Assembly: GCA_902775475.1 (NCBI GenBank)
Contig: CACYME010000008.1
Span: 124,001-188,000 of the forward strand
Direction of reading: 5' to 3'
DNA: 64,000 bases
Source of the DNA: an uncultured Prevotellaceae bacterium
GTDB taxonomy: Bacteria > Bacteroidota > Bacteroidia > Bacteroidales > Bacteroidaceae
Positions 1 to 9,550 of the stretch are shown one piece after another. Below the pieces are notes generated by a model that worked only from the letters and a program-made list of their open reading frames with translations, did no database searches and had not been told where the DNA came from. Positions within the stretch are counted from its first letter, which is position 1, and each line of letters opens with the position of its first letter. The position numbers and the translations under genes were made by a program.

Positions 1-537
1 ATTCTTTTGGACGAGGTGAAGGAGAAGGTGCGCAAGTTGAAGGCATACGGTGTGGACGATGCTGAAATTGTGGCGGCAATGAACGAGGAGGAACAGTTTC
101 CGCAGTTGATGGTGACAGAGGATTACAAGATTGTTCTGGCAGACGGGGTGGATACGGAGGTGAAGATGGAACCATTGGTAAAGGCAGTGTATCTGCTGTT
201 CCTATCGCACCCAGAGGGAATCGTGCTGAAGCATCTGCCCGACTACAGGCAGGAACTGATGTCATTGTATTTACTGCTGAGGCCATACGGCATGACGGAC
301 AGGGTGATGCAGAGCATAGAGGACGTAACAAACCCGACAATGAACTCTATCAACGAGAAGTGCGCCAGGATTCGCAAACTGTTCTCGGAGATTTTGCCTA
401 AGAGCGTGGCGAAATACTATGCTATTTCGGGCAAGCGTGGCGAGGCGAAGAAGATTGATTTGGTGCGAGCCAATGTGGTGTGGAAATGTACAAAACTCTT
501 GACAGGAGCGTCACGAAAGTTTGACACGAAAAATTAG
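1..537 (+). CDS. Conserved hypothetical protein, 5' end cut by window
   Basis: The frame is open from the first base; the earliest possible start inside the window is a TTG at 7, so the true start probably lies upstream. The visible part is about 178 residues, soluble, with no signal peptide or membrane segment, and alternates charged and hydrophobic helices (e.g. LKAYGVDDAEIVAAM near the N-terminus, IRKLFSEILP further on). I do not recognise the family. It ends just before a repeat-filled intergenic region, so it is not obviously in an operon with the next gene. Confidence 0.6.
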   Translation: MLLDEVKEKVRKLKAYGVDDAEIVAAMNEEEQFPQLMVTEDYKIVLADGVDTEVKMEPLVKAVYLLFLSHPEGIVLKHLPDYRQELMSLYLLLRPYGMTDRVMQSIEDVTNPTMNSINEKCARIRKLFSEILPKSVAKYYAISGKRGEAKKIDLVRANVVWKCTKLLTGASRKFDTKN

Positions 538-548
538 TTCATCGCGGC

Positions 549-886
549 GATGCATTCTGGAGTGAAAAATGGCCGTTTTGAGACCTTTTGAGGCCTCAAC
601 CTGACCTCGGTTTACAAAATCGGGAGGCTGAAAAGGCCGTTTTTTGCACATAACACACCCTTCTGTGCAGGTTTTTTGACCATTTTTTGCGTCTTTTCCC
701 ACTTCTGTAAGCACGCCAAATTTTCAAAAGTCAACGCCAAATTTTTCTGCGGCGTTGACTTTTGAAAGCGAACGAACGGAAAATTTTCCCGTTTTATTGC
801 TAACAAACTGAAAGACAGAGCGATAGAAGAACCTCTCAAAACTCGCGATTTTTCGGCCAAAAAGTTTTTTGCGCAGAATTTTCGAA
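549..886 (+). repeat. Two-hairpin intergenic element, copy A
   Basis: One of four related copies in the window. Left to right: a block at 549-580 (shared with copy D), TGCACA/TGTGCA segments, a GTAAGCACGCC box ending at 718, a perfect hairpin with 16-bp arms at 723-738 and 751-766 around the 12-nt loop AAATTTTTCTGC, a 65-nt spacer, and a second conserved block at 832-886 starting CCTCTCAAAACTCG. The rest of 538-1123 holds only the regulator's promoter and operators. Confidence 0.75.
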
Positions 887-985
887 ATATGGAGGGGTAA
901 AAAGGCCATTCCTGTTGAATTTTTTCGGAAAACTCGGCTTCTGAAAACCTGCAAAAAAGAGCCAACGAGAGAGGGCTGCGAAAGC

Positions 986-1019
986 GTGCGAAAACGCACA
1001 AAGTTGTGCGGATTCGCAC
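986..1019. promoter_or_regulatory. Paired palindromic operator upstream of the regulator gene
   Basis: Two 14-bp palindromes, GTGCGAAAACGCAC at 986-999 and GTGCGGATTCGCAC at 1006-1019, are 20 bp apart, about two helical turns. Near-identical pairs lie before the ABC exporter (3656-3689) and the TolC-HlyD operon (13397-13431). They are probably binding sites for the NtrC-type regulator encoded next, suggesting autoregulation. Here the downstream promoter looks like the usual Bacteroidetes type (TATCTTTG at 1091-1098), not sigma-54. Confidence 0.65.
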
Positions 1020-1123
1020 AAAATCAGGGTGTCGGGAGGCGATGGTCGCATTTTTCGGCTGAAAGGGCGGGCTATGTGAAGATTTTTCCTTATCTTTGCA
1101 GCAAACTTTTCGAACGAAGGAAA

Positions 1124-2491
1124 ATGGAAGAGAAGAAGAAGGGCAAGGTGCTCATCATCGACGACAACGAGGACATCCTCTTTGCGCTGAACCTGCTGCT
1201 AAAGCCGCTGGTGGACGACATCCGCGTGACCACACAGCCCGAACAGATAGACCGGTTCTACGACCTGCTGCACCCCGACGTGGTGCTGCTCGACATGAAC
1301 TTCCGCCGCGATGCCATCAGCGGCGAGGAGGGCTTCGAGTGGCTGGAGCACATCCTGCACCGCGACGCACAGGCGGTGGTCATCCTGATGACGGCCTACG
1401 CCGATGCCGACAAGGCGGTGCGGGCACTGAAGAGTGGTGCCACCGACTTCATCACCAAGCCGTGGGACAACTCCAAACTGTTGGCCACGCTCTTTGCGGG
1501 CATCGAGCTGAGTCGCGAGCGGCACAAGAACCGCCTGCTGGAGCAGCGCATGGAGGTGGCGGCATCGCCCTTCGGCGCTGCGGCGGCACCCACCATCATC
1601 GGCGAGAGTCCGGTGATGCAGCGCGTGTTGCAGACGGTGGCGCAGGTGGCTCCGACCGATGCCAATGTGCTCATCCTGGGCGAGAACGGCACGGGCAAGG
1701 ATGTCATCGCCCGACAGCTGTGCGCCCTCTCCACACGCGCGGCAAAGCCCTTCGTCAGCATCGACCTGGGCAGCGTGCCCGAACAGCTGTTCGAGAGCGA
1801 GCTCTTCGGCTACGAGAAAGGGGCGTTTACGGATGCGCGACAGGCAAAAGCCGGGCGAATGGAGACAGCCAGCGGAGGCACGCTCTTTCTCGACGAGATT
1901 GGCAACCTGCCCCTTTCTCTGCAGGCGAAGCTTTTGGCTTCGCTGGAGCGTCGCCAGATCTCGCGCCTTGGCAGCACGCAGACAACGCCCATCGACGTGC
2001 GCCTGCTCTGCGCCACCAATGCCGACATCCACGCCGAGGTCGGCGAGGGGCGCTTCCGCGAAGACCTGCTCTACCGCATCAACACCATCGAGCTCACCAT
2101 TCCCCCGCTGCGCGAGCGTGGCGAGGACATCATCCTGCTGGCCGAGCACTTCCTCAAGACCTACGCGCGCAAATATAATAAGGTGGTGACGACGCTCAAT
2201 CGCGATGCCCGTCAGCGGCTGCTGCGCCACACGTGGCCAGGCAATGTGCGCGAGCTGATGCATGCCGTGGAGCGCGCCGTGCTGTTGGCCAAGGGGCCGA
2301 CGCTCTGTGCCCAGGACTTCGTACTGAAAGAACCGACTCACCGAACGACTCAGACGCAGACGCTGAACCTGGAGCGGCTGGAACAGGAAGCCATCGAACG
2401 GGCCATGCAGATAGCGGGCGGCAACGTCACCCGTGCTGCTGAGCTATTAGGTATAACGAGGTTTGCACTCTACAGAAAGCTGAGCAAATGA
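1124..2491 (+). CDS. NtrC-type sigma-54-dependent response regulator
   Basis: 455-residue three-domain activator. The receiver domain (about 10-125) has the phospho-acceptor Asp57 in LLDMNF. The AAA+ domain has Walker A GENGTGKD from about 186, the sigma-54 contact loop as GAFTDA (233-238, Asp instead of the usual Gly) and Walker B GGTLFLDEIGNL. A Fis-type helix-turn-helix ends the protein (GGNVTRAAELLGITR). The ATG at 1124 is chosen because it follows the TATCTTTG promoter box and starts directly before the receiver domain. Its stop overlaps the kinase start (ATGA), so the two are cotranscribed and form a cognate pair. Likely targets are the exporter operons carrying the paired palindromes. 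Confidence 0.92.
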   Translation: MEEKKKGKVLIIDDNEDILFALNLLLKPLVDDIRVTTQPEQIDRFYDLLHPDVVLLDMNFRRDAISGEEGFEWLEHILHRDAQAVVILMTAYADADKAVRALKSGATDFITKPWDNSKLLATLFAGIELSRERHKNRLLEQRMEVAASPFGAAAAPTIIGESPVMQRVLQTVAQVAPTDANVLILGENGTGKDVIARQLCALSTRAAKPFVSIDLGSVPEQLFESELFGYEKGAFTDARQAKAGRMETASGGTLFLDEIGNLPLSLQAKLLASLERRQISRLGSTQTTPIDVRLLCATNADIHAEVGEGRFREDLLYRINTIELTIPPLRERGEDIILLAEHFLKTYARKYNKVVTTLNRDARQRLLRHTWPGNVRELMHAVERAVLLAKGPTLCAQDFVLKEPTHRTTQTQTLNLERLEQEAIERAMQIAGGNVTRAAELLGITRFALYRKLSK

Positions 2492-3651
2492 GAACATATC
2501 TCCTGTATATCGTTAGGCTCGTGGCCCTGATGGCATGTCTGGCCGTCAGCATACACGCCCGTCTGCTGTGGCCTTCCATCTCGCTGGGTGCAGTACTGCT
2601 GTGGCTATGCGCCTCGCTTTATAGCCGCACGAACCGTCTGCTCTATGCTTACCGCGAGACGGAGAAGGAGAACGAGCGGTTGCATGCACGGCTGGCTGAA
2701 GCCGAGCGCCAGTTGCAATACCTGCGACAGCTGACCGAGAACGTTGATACCGCCCTCTTCGTCTGCTCTACCGATGGGCGTATCGACTGGATGAACCATG
2801 CAGCGAAGAAAATAGCCCCCCCTTCTGCCCCCGAGGGGGCTACGATAGTCTCAACTACTGATAGCAAAACTATAGAAGCCCCCTCGGGGGCCGTAGGGGG
2901 GGCCTTTCTTCCTCCCCATATCCTCCAGGCCATTGCCGACCATGCCGAGGTGGTGGACGGGTGCGCCCTCTCCACGGTGCTGTTGCGTATTGACGGGCAG
3001 CGTCGCCTGGTAGTAGCGCTGAAGGACGTTTCGATGCTGATGCAGCGGCAGGAGATGGAGGCCTGGCAGCAGCTCATCCGCGTGCTCACCCACGAAATCA
3101 TGAACTCGCTGACGCCCATCATCTCCATCAGCGAGACGCTAAGTTCCTCCCCTTCGGGAGGAGGTCAGGAGGGGGCCGAAGCCTTTGCCGTCATCAACCG
3201 CCGCTGCCACTCCTTGCTCGACTTCGTAGAGAGTTACCGCCAGCTGACGCGCATCAAAACGCCTGTAAAGACAACCTTCCCCATCAACGAACTCTTGGAG
3301 CATATCACAGGACTCTACCCGGAAGTGAAGACACAAGGCACAGGGCAGTTGACGGCCGACCGCTCACAGCTGGAGCAGGTGCTCATCAACCTTGTGCGCA
3401 ATGCCTACGAGAGTGGAGCCACCGAGGTACTGCTCTCTGCTAACGGCGAGGGTGAAATCCGCGTCAAGGACAACGGCTGTGGCATGTCGCCCGACGTCAT
3501 CGACCATGCCTTTATCCCCTTCTTCACCACCAAGCCCTCCGGCACAGGCATCGGCCTCAGTCTCTGCCGTCAGATCATCCTGAAGCATGGCGGCACCATC
3601 CGCATGGAGAGCCAGCAGGGCAAAGGCACCACCTTCATCATCCAGCTGTAA
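2488..3651 (+). CDS. Membrane sensor histidine kinase, partner of the NtrC-type regulator
   Basis: 387 residues. Two N-terminal membrane helices (about 4-22 and 28-45) are followed by a coiled coil, a PAS-like region (about 80-175), a HisKA domain with the phospho-acceptor His202 in LTHEIMNSLTPI, and an ATPase domain (N box NLVRNAYESG, DNGCGM, GTGIGLSLC). Two palindromes are translated within it: residues about 110-139 (2815-2904), inside the PAS-like region, and about 219-229 (3143-3175, SSSPSGGGQEG), just after the phospho-helix. Both keep the frame, so the kinase may still work. Translationally coupled to the regulator by ATGA. Confidence 0.9.
   Translation: MRTYLLYIVRLVALMACLAVSIHARLLWPSISLGAVLLWLCASLYSRTNRLLYAYRETEKENERLHARLAEAERQLQYLRQLTENVDTALFVCSTDGRIDWMNHAAKKIAPPSAPEGATIVSTTDSKTIEAPSGAVGGAFLPPHILQAIADHAEVVDGCALSTVLLRIDGQRRLVVALKDVSMLMQRQEMEAWQQLIRVLTHEIMNSLTPIISISETLSSSPSGGGQEGAEAFAVINRRCHSLLDFVESYRQLTRIKTPVKTTFPINELLEHITGLYPEVKTQGTGQLTADRSQLEQVLINLVRNAYESGATEVLLSANGEGEIRVKDNGCGMSPDVIDHAFIPFFTTKPSGTGIGLSLCRQIILKHGGTIRMESQQGKGTTFIIQL
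2815..2904. repeat. Palindromic element translated in frame inside the kinase gene
   Basis: Imperfect inverted repeat with arms of about 35 bp built on GCCCCCGAGGGGGC, separated by a spacer containing AAAACTATAG. It encodes Ala-Pro-Pro-Ser-Ala-Pro-Glu-Gly ... Ala-Pro-Ser-Gly-Ala-Val-Gly-Gly. The same element lies in the permease gene (4946-5038) and in rsgA (34044-34135). It breaks an otherwise normal PAS-type stretch without shifting the frame. Confidence 0.8.
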
Positions 3652-3655
3652 AGGC

Positions 3656-3689
3656 GTGCTAATCCGCACACCATCGAGCGAATACGCAC
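3656..3689. promoter_or_regulatory. Paired palindromic operator upstream of the ABC exporter
   Basis: GTGCTAATCCGCAC (3656-3669) and GAGCGAATACGCAC (3676-3689), again 20 bp apart. The second ends 56 bp before the -24 box of a sigma-54 promoter, a normal place for enhancer sites of an NtrC-type activator. It starts right after the kinase stop codon. Confidence 0.7.
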
Positions 3690-3745
3690 GCTGACGCAAG
3701 CACATCGAAAAACGTATTTCTCACAGAATCAGCGCTTTCGCGTTT

Positions 3746-3760
3746 TGGCACAGTTGTTGC
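3746..3760 (+). promoter_or_regulatory. Sigma-54 promoter of the ABC exporter operon
   Basis: TGGCACAGTTGTTGC matches the -24/-12 consensus TGGCAC-N5-TTGC exactly. The predicted start near 3772 leaves a leader of about 24 nt before the ATG at 3796. The only NtrC-type activator gene in the window ends 1.3 kb upstream, and its suspected binding sites lie at 3656-3689. Confidence 0.8.
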
Positions 3761-3795
3761 CATCGTTAGGTTGTAACAATCTAAGAAGAAAAAGA

Positions 3796-6246
3796 ATGAA
3801 ACAAGCATTTCGCATCATCACCCGCATGAAGGGCTACACGGCGCTGTCGCTGCTGGGCCTTATCATCTCGCTCAGCGGCACCGTCATCATCAGCCGCTAC
3901 CTCTATCAGGAGTGGACCATCGACCACTTCATGCCGGCCCTCGACCGCACCTTCCTCTGCTGCGCGCAGATAGAAGGGGAAGCCGACTGGAGGCCCATGG
4001 AGACTTTCGACCCCAACCACGAGTCGCAATTTGTCTCGCCCGTCCTGAACCAGAGCGACGTGGAGTGCTGGACGAACATCCACCTGCGCGCCATGTATGC
4101 CGTCACGCCGGAGAAGGGCGAGACGTTCTATCCCCAAGCCCTCAGCGTGGACAGCGCCTTCACGCAGGTCTATCCATTAGAAGCGGTGGAAGGCACGCTG
4201 GAGCTGCGCGCCAAGGGTCAGTGCATGGTCAGCGAGGAGCTGGCTGCGCGGCTGTTTCCCGGCGAGAGTGCCGTGGGCAAGACCATCACCGTTGGCGACG
4301 GCGACGTGAACACCGTCGTGGGCGTGTTCCGTCAGCCCAGCACCAAGTCGAGCATCCGCTTCGACATTGCCGACTACGGCGACGAGGACTTCTACGCCCC
4401 ACAGAACAGTTTTACCATCGGAGTCGTCCGTCTGCGCGAAGGAGCCAGCGTCAGCGACTACAACAAGCGACAGCCCGAGCAGCGGTTAGCTATGTTCATG
4501 GACAGGCCCATACGCTATGGCCTGCAACCCTATACGCAGGAGCTCCAGAAGAATTTCTCCAAAGGCTATTGGGGTGAATATGCCTGCGTCGTTTCCACTG
4601 CCTCGGCTGCCCACCTGTGGATGCTGCTCTTCGTGGCCGTGCTGCTGCTTGGTGTGGGCCTGTTCAACTTCGTGAACCTCTTTGCCGTGATGCGCTCCCA
4701 CCGCCGCCACGAGCTGCACGTGCGCCGCCTGTTCGGCGCCTCGCGCTGGGATATCTTCGGACAGCTCTATGCCGAGACGTTCCTTGTGGCCGTGCTCACC
4801 ATGATTGGCGTTTGGACAGTCGTAGAGCTGGCTGAGCCGCTGCTCGCCACCTATTATCATATAGAGGTGATGCCGCAATGGCGGTTCGACGTGGTATTGA
4901 CGGCCATCGTAGTCTTCGGCTTGCCACTGATTACAAGCCTAACCCAAAGCCCCCCCTTCTGCCCCCGAGGGGGCTACAATAGACTTCTCTGCCGCCAAAA
5001 CTATAGTAGCCCCCTCGGGGGCAGAAGGGGGGGCTTTTGGGGTGAGGCTTTAGGAGTGGGTTGTCAGTTCTTCATCTCCCTCGCCCTGCTCACCGTCAGC
5101 ATCTATTTTATGCGGCAGCTGCACGTGATGCTAAGCGCCGACCCTGGCTTCCGCACCAAGGGCCTGCTCAACGCCGTCATCTATCCGCCATCGAACCGAG
5201 GGTCGTGGACACAGGGGGAATGGGAAGCCATGATGGAGAGGAAAAAAAGCCAGACGGAGATCGTGCGGCAGCGGCTACAGGCATTGCCCTACCTGAAAGG
5301 CATCGACGTGAATGAGGATTTCATCAACGGCAGCTTCCCCGTTGGGCTTGCTGACGGCAGCAGCATCGACATGCTGTATATGACGGGCGGGGCAGCACGC
5401 ATGTTCGGCCTGCAACTGGTGGAGGGCGTGCTGCCCGACGACAGCCTGTCGATGGAGGACTATGCCTGCGTGGCCAACGAGGCGGCCATCAAGGCATTAG
5501 GCATCAAGAACCGCGAGACCGACCTCGTGCAGTTTGCCGAACGCATTTTCTGGAGTAGCGAGACCGACCGCAACAGCAATCCACCCTACCGCATTGTCGG
5601 CGTGGTACGCGACTTCAACACGGGCCGTCAGTCGGAGCCCGTCAAGCCCCTGCTGTTGATGTTCGAGACGGGGCAGAAAGACTATCTGTTTGATGCCCGC
5701 CAGATGGAGGGGCATAACTACCTGCTCGACGTGGCCGAAGGGCACGAGGAGGATATCATCCGCGAACTGAAAGACCTCGAGATGGAGCTCTTTGGCACCA
5801 GCGAGCTGAAGTACCAGTGGGTGGAGGACCAGCGGCAGGAGCTCTACAAGGAGGACCAGCGCACGGCCCGCATCTTCGTCACCTTCTCGCTGCTGGCCAT
5901 CGCCGTGACGTGCCTCGGCGTGCTGGGCCTGATGATGTTCGACGTGCGCCGCCGCTTCCGCGAGATTGCCCTGCGCAAGGTGAACGGTGCCACCTTCCGC
6001 GACATCGCCCTGCTGCTCTCGCGTCGCTATCTCACGGTCTTCGCCATTGCCGCCGTGGCCTCGCTGCCCGTCAGCCTGCTCGTCATCCACCGGCTCATGG
6101 CCAGCTACACCATCCGCACTAGCTTCGCCTGGTGGATTCCGCTCGTGAGCATCGCCGTCATCCTCACCCTCTGTGCCCTCACGCTGTGGTATCAGGTGTG
6201 GAAGGCCACGAGAATTAAACCGTATCAAGTACTCAAAGAGAACTAA
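3796..6246 (+). CDS. MacB/FtsX-type ABC transporter permease
   Basis: 816 residues with the duplicated layout of large Bacteroidetes ABC permeases: an N-terminal helix (about 13-35), an extracytoplasmic domain, a membrane bundle (about 270-380), then a second extracytoplasmic domain and three closing helices with the FtsX signature (EIALRKVNGATFRDIALLLSR). Such permeases act as mechanotransmission exporters with an ATPase, an adaptor and TolC. The ATG at 3796 is chosen because a TTG 51 bp upstream would lie inside the sigma-54 promoter. Residues about 384-414 are encoded by a GC-rich palindrome placed in the linker between two membrane segments. The ATPase gene follows after 27 bp. Confidence 0.88.
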   Translation: MKQAFRIITRMKGYTALSLLGLIISLSGTVIISRYLYQEWTIDHFMPALDRTFLCCAQIEGEADWRPMETFDPNHESQFVSPVLNQSDVECWTNIHLRAMYAVTPEKGETFYPQALSVDSAFTQVYPLEAVEGTLELRAKGQCMVSEELAARLFPGESAVGKTITVGDGDVNTVVGVFRQPSTKSSIRFDIADYGDEDFYAPQNSFTIGVVRLREGASVSDYNKRQPEQRLAMFMDRPIRYGLQPYTQELQKNFSKGYWGEYACVVSTASAAHLWMLLFVAVLLLGVGLFNFVNLFAVMRSHRRHELHVRRLFGASRWDIFGQLYAETFLVAVLTMIGVWTVVELAEPLLATYYHIEVMPQWRFDVVLTAIVVFGLPLITSLTQSPPFCPRGGYNRLLCRQNYSSPLGGRRGGFWGEALGVGCQFFISLALLTVSIYFMRQLHVMLSADPGFRTKGLLNAVIYPPSNRGSWTQGEWEAMMERKKSQTEIVRQRLQALPYLKGIDVNEDFINGSFPVGLADGSSIDMLYMTGGAARMFGLQLVEGVLPDDSLSMEDYACVANEAAIKALGIKNRETDLVQFAERIFWSSETDRNSNPPYRIVGVVRDFNTGRQSEPVKPLLLMFETGQKDYLFDARQMEGHNYLLDVAEGHEEDIIRELKDLEMELFGTSELKYQWVEDQRQELYKEDQRTARIFVTFSLLAIAVTCLGVLGLMMFDVRRRFREIALRKVNGATFRDIALLLSRRYLTVFAIAAVASLPVSLLVIHRLMASYTIRTSFAWWIPLVSIAVILTLCALTLWYQVWKATRIKPYQVLKEN
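4946..5038. repeat. Palindromic element translated in frame inside the permease gene
   Basis: Same family as 2815-2904: arms with GCCCCCGAGGGGGC and a spacer ending CAAAACTATAG. Here it is read in another phase than in the kinase and rsgA, giving Pro-Pro-Phe-Cys-Pro-Arg-Gly-Gly, yet contains no stop. It falls in a loop between predicted membrane helices. Confidence 0.8.
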
Positions 6247-6273
6247 ACTACGAATTAAACGAATAGCAAAAAT

Positions 6274-6948
<675 letters not shown>

Positions 6949-7019
6949 TGTTCTCATCGGATAAAAATAATACGGCAAGGCATTCGTCAGTCTGATGAAC
7001 GCCCCCATAGGGAAAAGTA

Positions 7020-7101
7020 GGTTGGCAGCGGACGCTGCCAACATTGTTCGCGCCCGCCGCCAATATTGGCAGCGGGCGCTGCCAATATCGTCCCCGCCCG
7101 C
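7020..7101. repeat. Cluster of short palindromes downstream of the ABC ATPase
   Basis: Contains the palindrome TTGGCAGCGGACGCTGCCAA (about 7022-7041) and a second, ATTGGCAGCGGGCGCTGCCAAT, with linking CGCCCGC segments that pair with the same arms. It lies between the end of the exporter operon and the promoter of the next gene. Could act as a transcript end or be a REP-like repeat; there is no U-tract. Confidence 0.6.
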
Positions 7102-7279
7102 TGCCTTCACAAAAACGGCCTTCTTTTTCCCTCAAAGGTGCCGCTATATCCCTCAAAACCGGCACTTTTTTCCTTCAAGCAGGCACATTCTCTTCTGAAG
7201 AAAGCATTTTTTAACGGAGCATCCAGCCTATATGTCATCATTAGTTAGTACATTTGCAGCCGACAAACAACCATACGCT

Positions 7280-7990
7280 ATGACAATAAGGCAAACCATC
7301 ATCGTTGCGCTTCTGCTGTTAGCCCAGCAGGGGATGGCACAAAACGAGGAAAGGCAGCAAACTGCGAAGTGGTATATCGGTGGGGCACTTATGCTGTTGG
7401 CCCCAGACATTGAACACTACGGCAAGGACTGGGTATGTTACGACCCGCCTTCGCCGATGGTATGGTTTGGGTCTTCATGGCTGAACGGTGGGATGATGGG
7501 CGACCACCACGCGCAGTTCCCGCTGCGCAGCGGCGTATTCCAGAAGATTGACTGCGGGTTCACCATCTTTCAATTGTCCAGAAGTCTCTACCGAAGTAAC
7601 GTCGGCATCACCGCTGCTTTGCAAATCGAAGGAAGTAGTTACGACGTTGCCCGCAACTACAGCGTGGAGAAAGATGGTTACCACGTGGCTTTTGTTCCAG
7701 AAGACGAAGAGCATCAGCGCGACCGGCTGGACTATACCGCGCTACGCATCCCGTTGCAAATCGGCGTCCAGACCAGCAACCACCTGTTCTCGCTGCAGAC
7801 AGGCGTCGGACTGTTGTACACCTCTCGCCCCGGTGTCCAGTGGTTGGCGACCGCTGCTTTCGGTCCACTTACCATCAACTATTCGCAGAACATCACGCCA
7901 CTCTTCAAACTTCCCGACGGCACGAAAGCCTATCCCTTGTCGCTCTCCATCGGTGTAGACATCTGGAATATTTTGTGCCGAAGGTGGTGA
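7280..7990 (+). CDS. Probable outer-membrane beta-barrel protein, unknown function
   Basis: 236 residues with a signal peptide (MTIRQTIIVALLLLAQQGMAQ) and then alternating amphipathic strands rich in Tyr, Trp and Gly, typical of small Bacteroidetes outer-membrane proteins. The start at 7280 is preferred over an in-frame ATG at 7232 because a TACATTTG promoter box lies between them (about 7247-7254) and because it begins the signal peptide. No family is recognised. It stands alone between the exporter operon and the ATPase gene. Confidence 0.7.
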   Translation: MTIRQTIIVALLLLAQQGMAQNEERQQTAKWYIGGALMLLAPDIEHYGKDWVCYDPPSPMVWFGSSWLNGGMMGDHHAQFPLRSGVFQKIDCGFTIFQLSRSLYRSNVGITAALQIEGSSYDVARNYSVEKDGYHVAFVPEDEEHQRDRLDYTALRIPLQIGVQTSNHLFSLQTGVGLLYTSRPGVQWLATAAFGPLTINYSQNITPLFKLPDGTKAYPLSLSIGVDIWNILCRRW

Positions 7991-8004
7991 AGGAGGTGGG
8001 AAAC

Positions 8005-8083
8005 ATTTGGGGATTCCGTACAATTTCGGCGGAATAAATTTGGGGATTCCGTACAATTTCGACGGAATAAATTTGGGGATTCC
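8005..8083. repeat. 33-bp tandem repeat upstream of the AAA ATPase gene
   Basis: Two full units (8005-8037 and 8038-8070, one base different) and a 13-bp partial third unit, each starting ATTTGGGGATTCCG. The last partial unit supplies TTTG at 8072-8075, a possible -33 element for the TATTTTTG box of the next gene, so the repeat number could affect promoter spacing or binding sites. Confidence 0.8.
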
Positions 8084-8133
8084 AACAAAAATGCTTATTT
8101 TTGCACCCTCATAACTGCATAAGAGAATAAAAT

Positions 8134-9480
8134 ATGGAATCGAATACAAAGATATTCAGACGCAAGATCTACGATGCAATGCTCCAGTGGAAACAGGAAC
8201 GTGATGGCAAGACAGCCCTGCTCATCAAAGGAGCAAGGCGAGTGGGTAAATCTACTATCGCCGAGGAATTTGCACGCAAAGAGTACGAAAGTCATATCGT
8301 CGTGGATTTCGCCGATGCACCGTCGGAACTTTGGGAGGCTGTGGAACATATTTCAGACCGGAACTATTTTTTCACACAGCTCCAGTTCATCTACAACGTA
8401 AGGCTGATAGAACGCCACTCTGTCATCATCTTCGACGAGATACAGAAATGTCCCGCTGCACGGCAAGCCATCAAATATCTGGTGAAAGACCATCGCTATG
8501 ACTACATCGAAACAGGCTCGCTGCTCTCAATAAAGAAAAACACTCAGGGCATTGTCATCCCGAGTGAAGAAACTCGACTTACCATGTACCCTATGGACTA
8601 CGAGGAGTTCCGCTGGGCTATGGGTGACACGGCGACCGTTCCTTTGCTGCACGAGTTCTACGAGAAGCGTCTTCCGCTTCAACAAGCTTTTCGTAAAGCC
8701 ATGCGCGACTTCCGCCTCTATATGCTTATCGGAGGAATGCCACAGGCGGTCAATGAGTATCTGAGTACCAATAACCTTAGTCTCGTCGATTCGGTAAAGA
8801 GAGAAATCATAGAACTTTACTTTGACGACTTCCTGAAAATTGACCCGTCGGGCAAAGCGTCACGCCTATTTAGCGGAATACCTTCGGAGTTGTCGAAAAA
8901 TGCCTCGCGCTATCAAGCCACAAGTGTGCTCGGCCGAAGTGAAAACAGGGACACGATGGACGAGCTGTTGAGAAATATGGAGGATAGCCTCACCGTCAAC
9001 TTTGCCCACCATGCCAACGACCCGCATGTAGGGATGCCTATGCATACCGACTATGAACAGTATAAGATGTATGTTGCCGATACAGGGTTGTTCGTCACTC
9101 TCGCTTTCTGGGACAAAGACATAACAGAGAACGTCATCTATCAAAAGTTGCTTTCCGACAAACTGTCTGCCAACCTTGGATATGTCTATGAGAATATTGT
9201 TTCTCAAATGTTGACTGCTACAGGTAATAAGCTGTTTTACCACACCTGGCTATCAGCAACCTCCAATCACAACTATGAGGTGGACTTCCTGCTCTCACGA
9301 GGAGCTAAGCTGTGGCCTCTGGAAGTCAAGTCGTCAGGCTATAAAACCCACAAGTCACTCGACGAGTTCTGTAAGAAATTCTCCGACCGCATCAGCGACC
9401 GCTTTCTTGTATACACCAAGGACTTCGAGAAGGATGGTGAGACAACGTTGCTTCCTGTACTAATGACCATGTTCTTGTGA
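8134..9480 (+). CDS. AAA-family ATPase with DUF4143 domain
   Basis: 448 residues. N-terminal ATPase with Walker A KGARRVGKST (about 30-39) and Walker B IIFDEIQKCP, then the DUF4143 part, whose C-terminal region (YEVDFLLSRG...LWPLEVKSS) resembles a PD-(D/E)XK nuclease fold. These orphan ATPases are abundant in Bacteroidetes, often in multiple copies; their role is unknown. It has its own promoter (TATTTTTG near 8095) and is monocistronic. Confidence 0.88.
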   Translation: MESNTKIFRRKIYDAMLQWKQERDGKTALLIKGARRVGKSTIAEEFARKEYESHIVVDFADAPSELWEAVEHISDRNYFFTQLQFIYNVRLIERHSVIIFDEIQKCPAARQAIKYLVKDHRYDYIETGSLLSIKKNTQGIVIPSEETRLTMYPMDYEEFRWAMGDTATVPLLHEFYEKRLPLQQAFRKAMRDFRLYMLIGGMPQAVNEYLSTNNLSLVDSVKREIIELYFDDFLKIDPSGKASRLFSGIPSELSKNASRYQATSVLGRSENRDTMDELLRNMEDSLTVNFAHHANDPHVGMPMHTDYEQYKMYVADTGLFVTLAFWDKDITENVIYQKLLSDKLSANLGYVYENIVSQMLTATGNKLFYHTWLSATSNHNYEVDFLLSRGAKLWPLEVKSSGYKTHKSLDEFCKKFSDRISDRFLVYTKDFEKDGETTLLPVLMTMFL

Positions 9481-9550
9481 TGGACGCGATGGAAAAATAA
9501 AATGAACGATTGTCCGTTTCGTGTGTATGCTGTCAAAACAAAGCAAAACA

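Noticed and set aside
1096-2341. Long open frames in other phases and on the opposite strand over the NtrC-type gene
   Set aside because: High GC leaves few stops in the other frames; their products are Arg/Ala/Gly/His-rich with no motif, while the annotated frame has all family motifs. The same holds for the long antisense frames over sprA, the helicase, the CotH-like gene and pepD.
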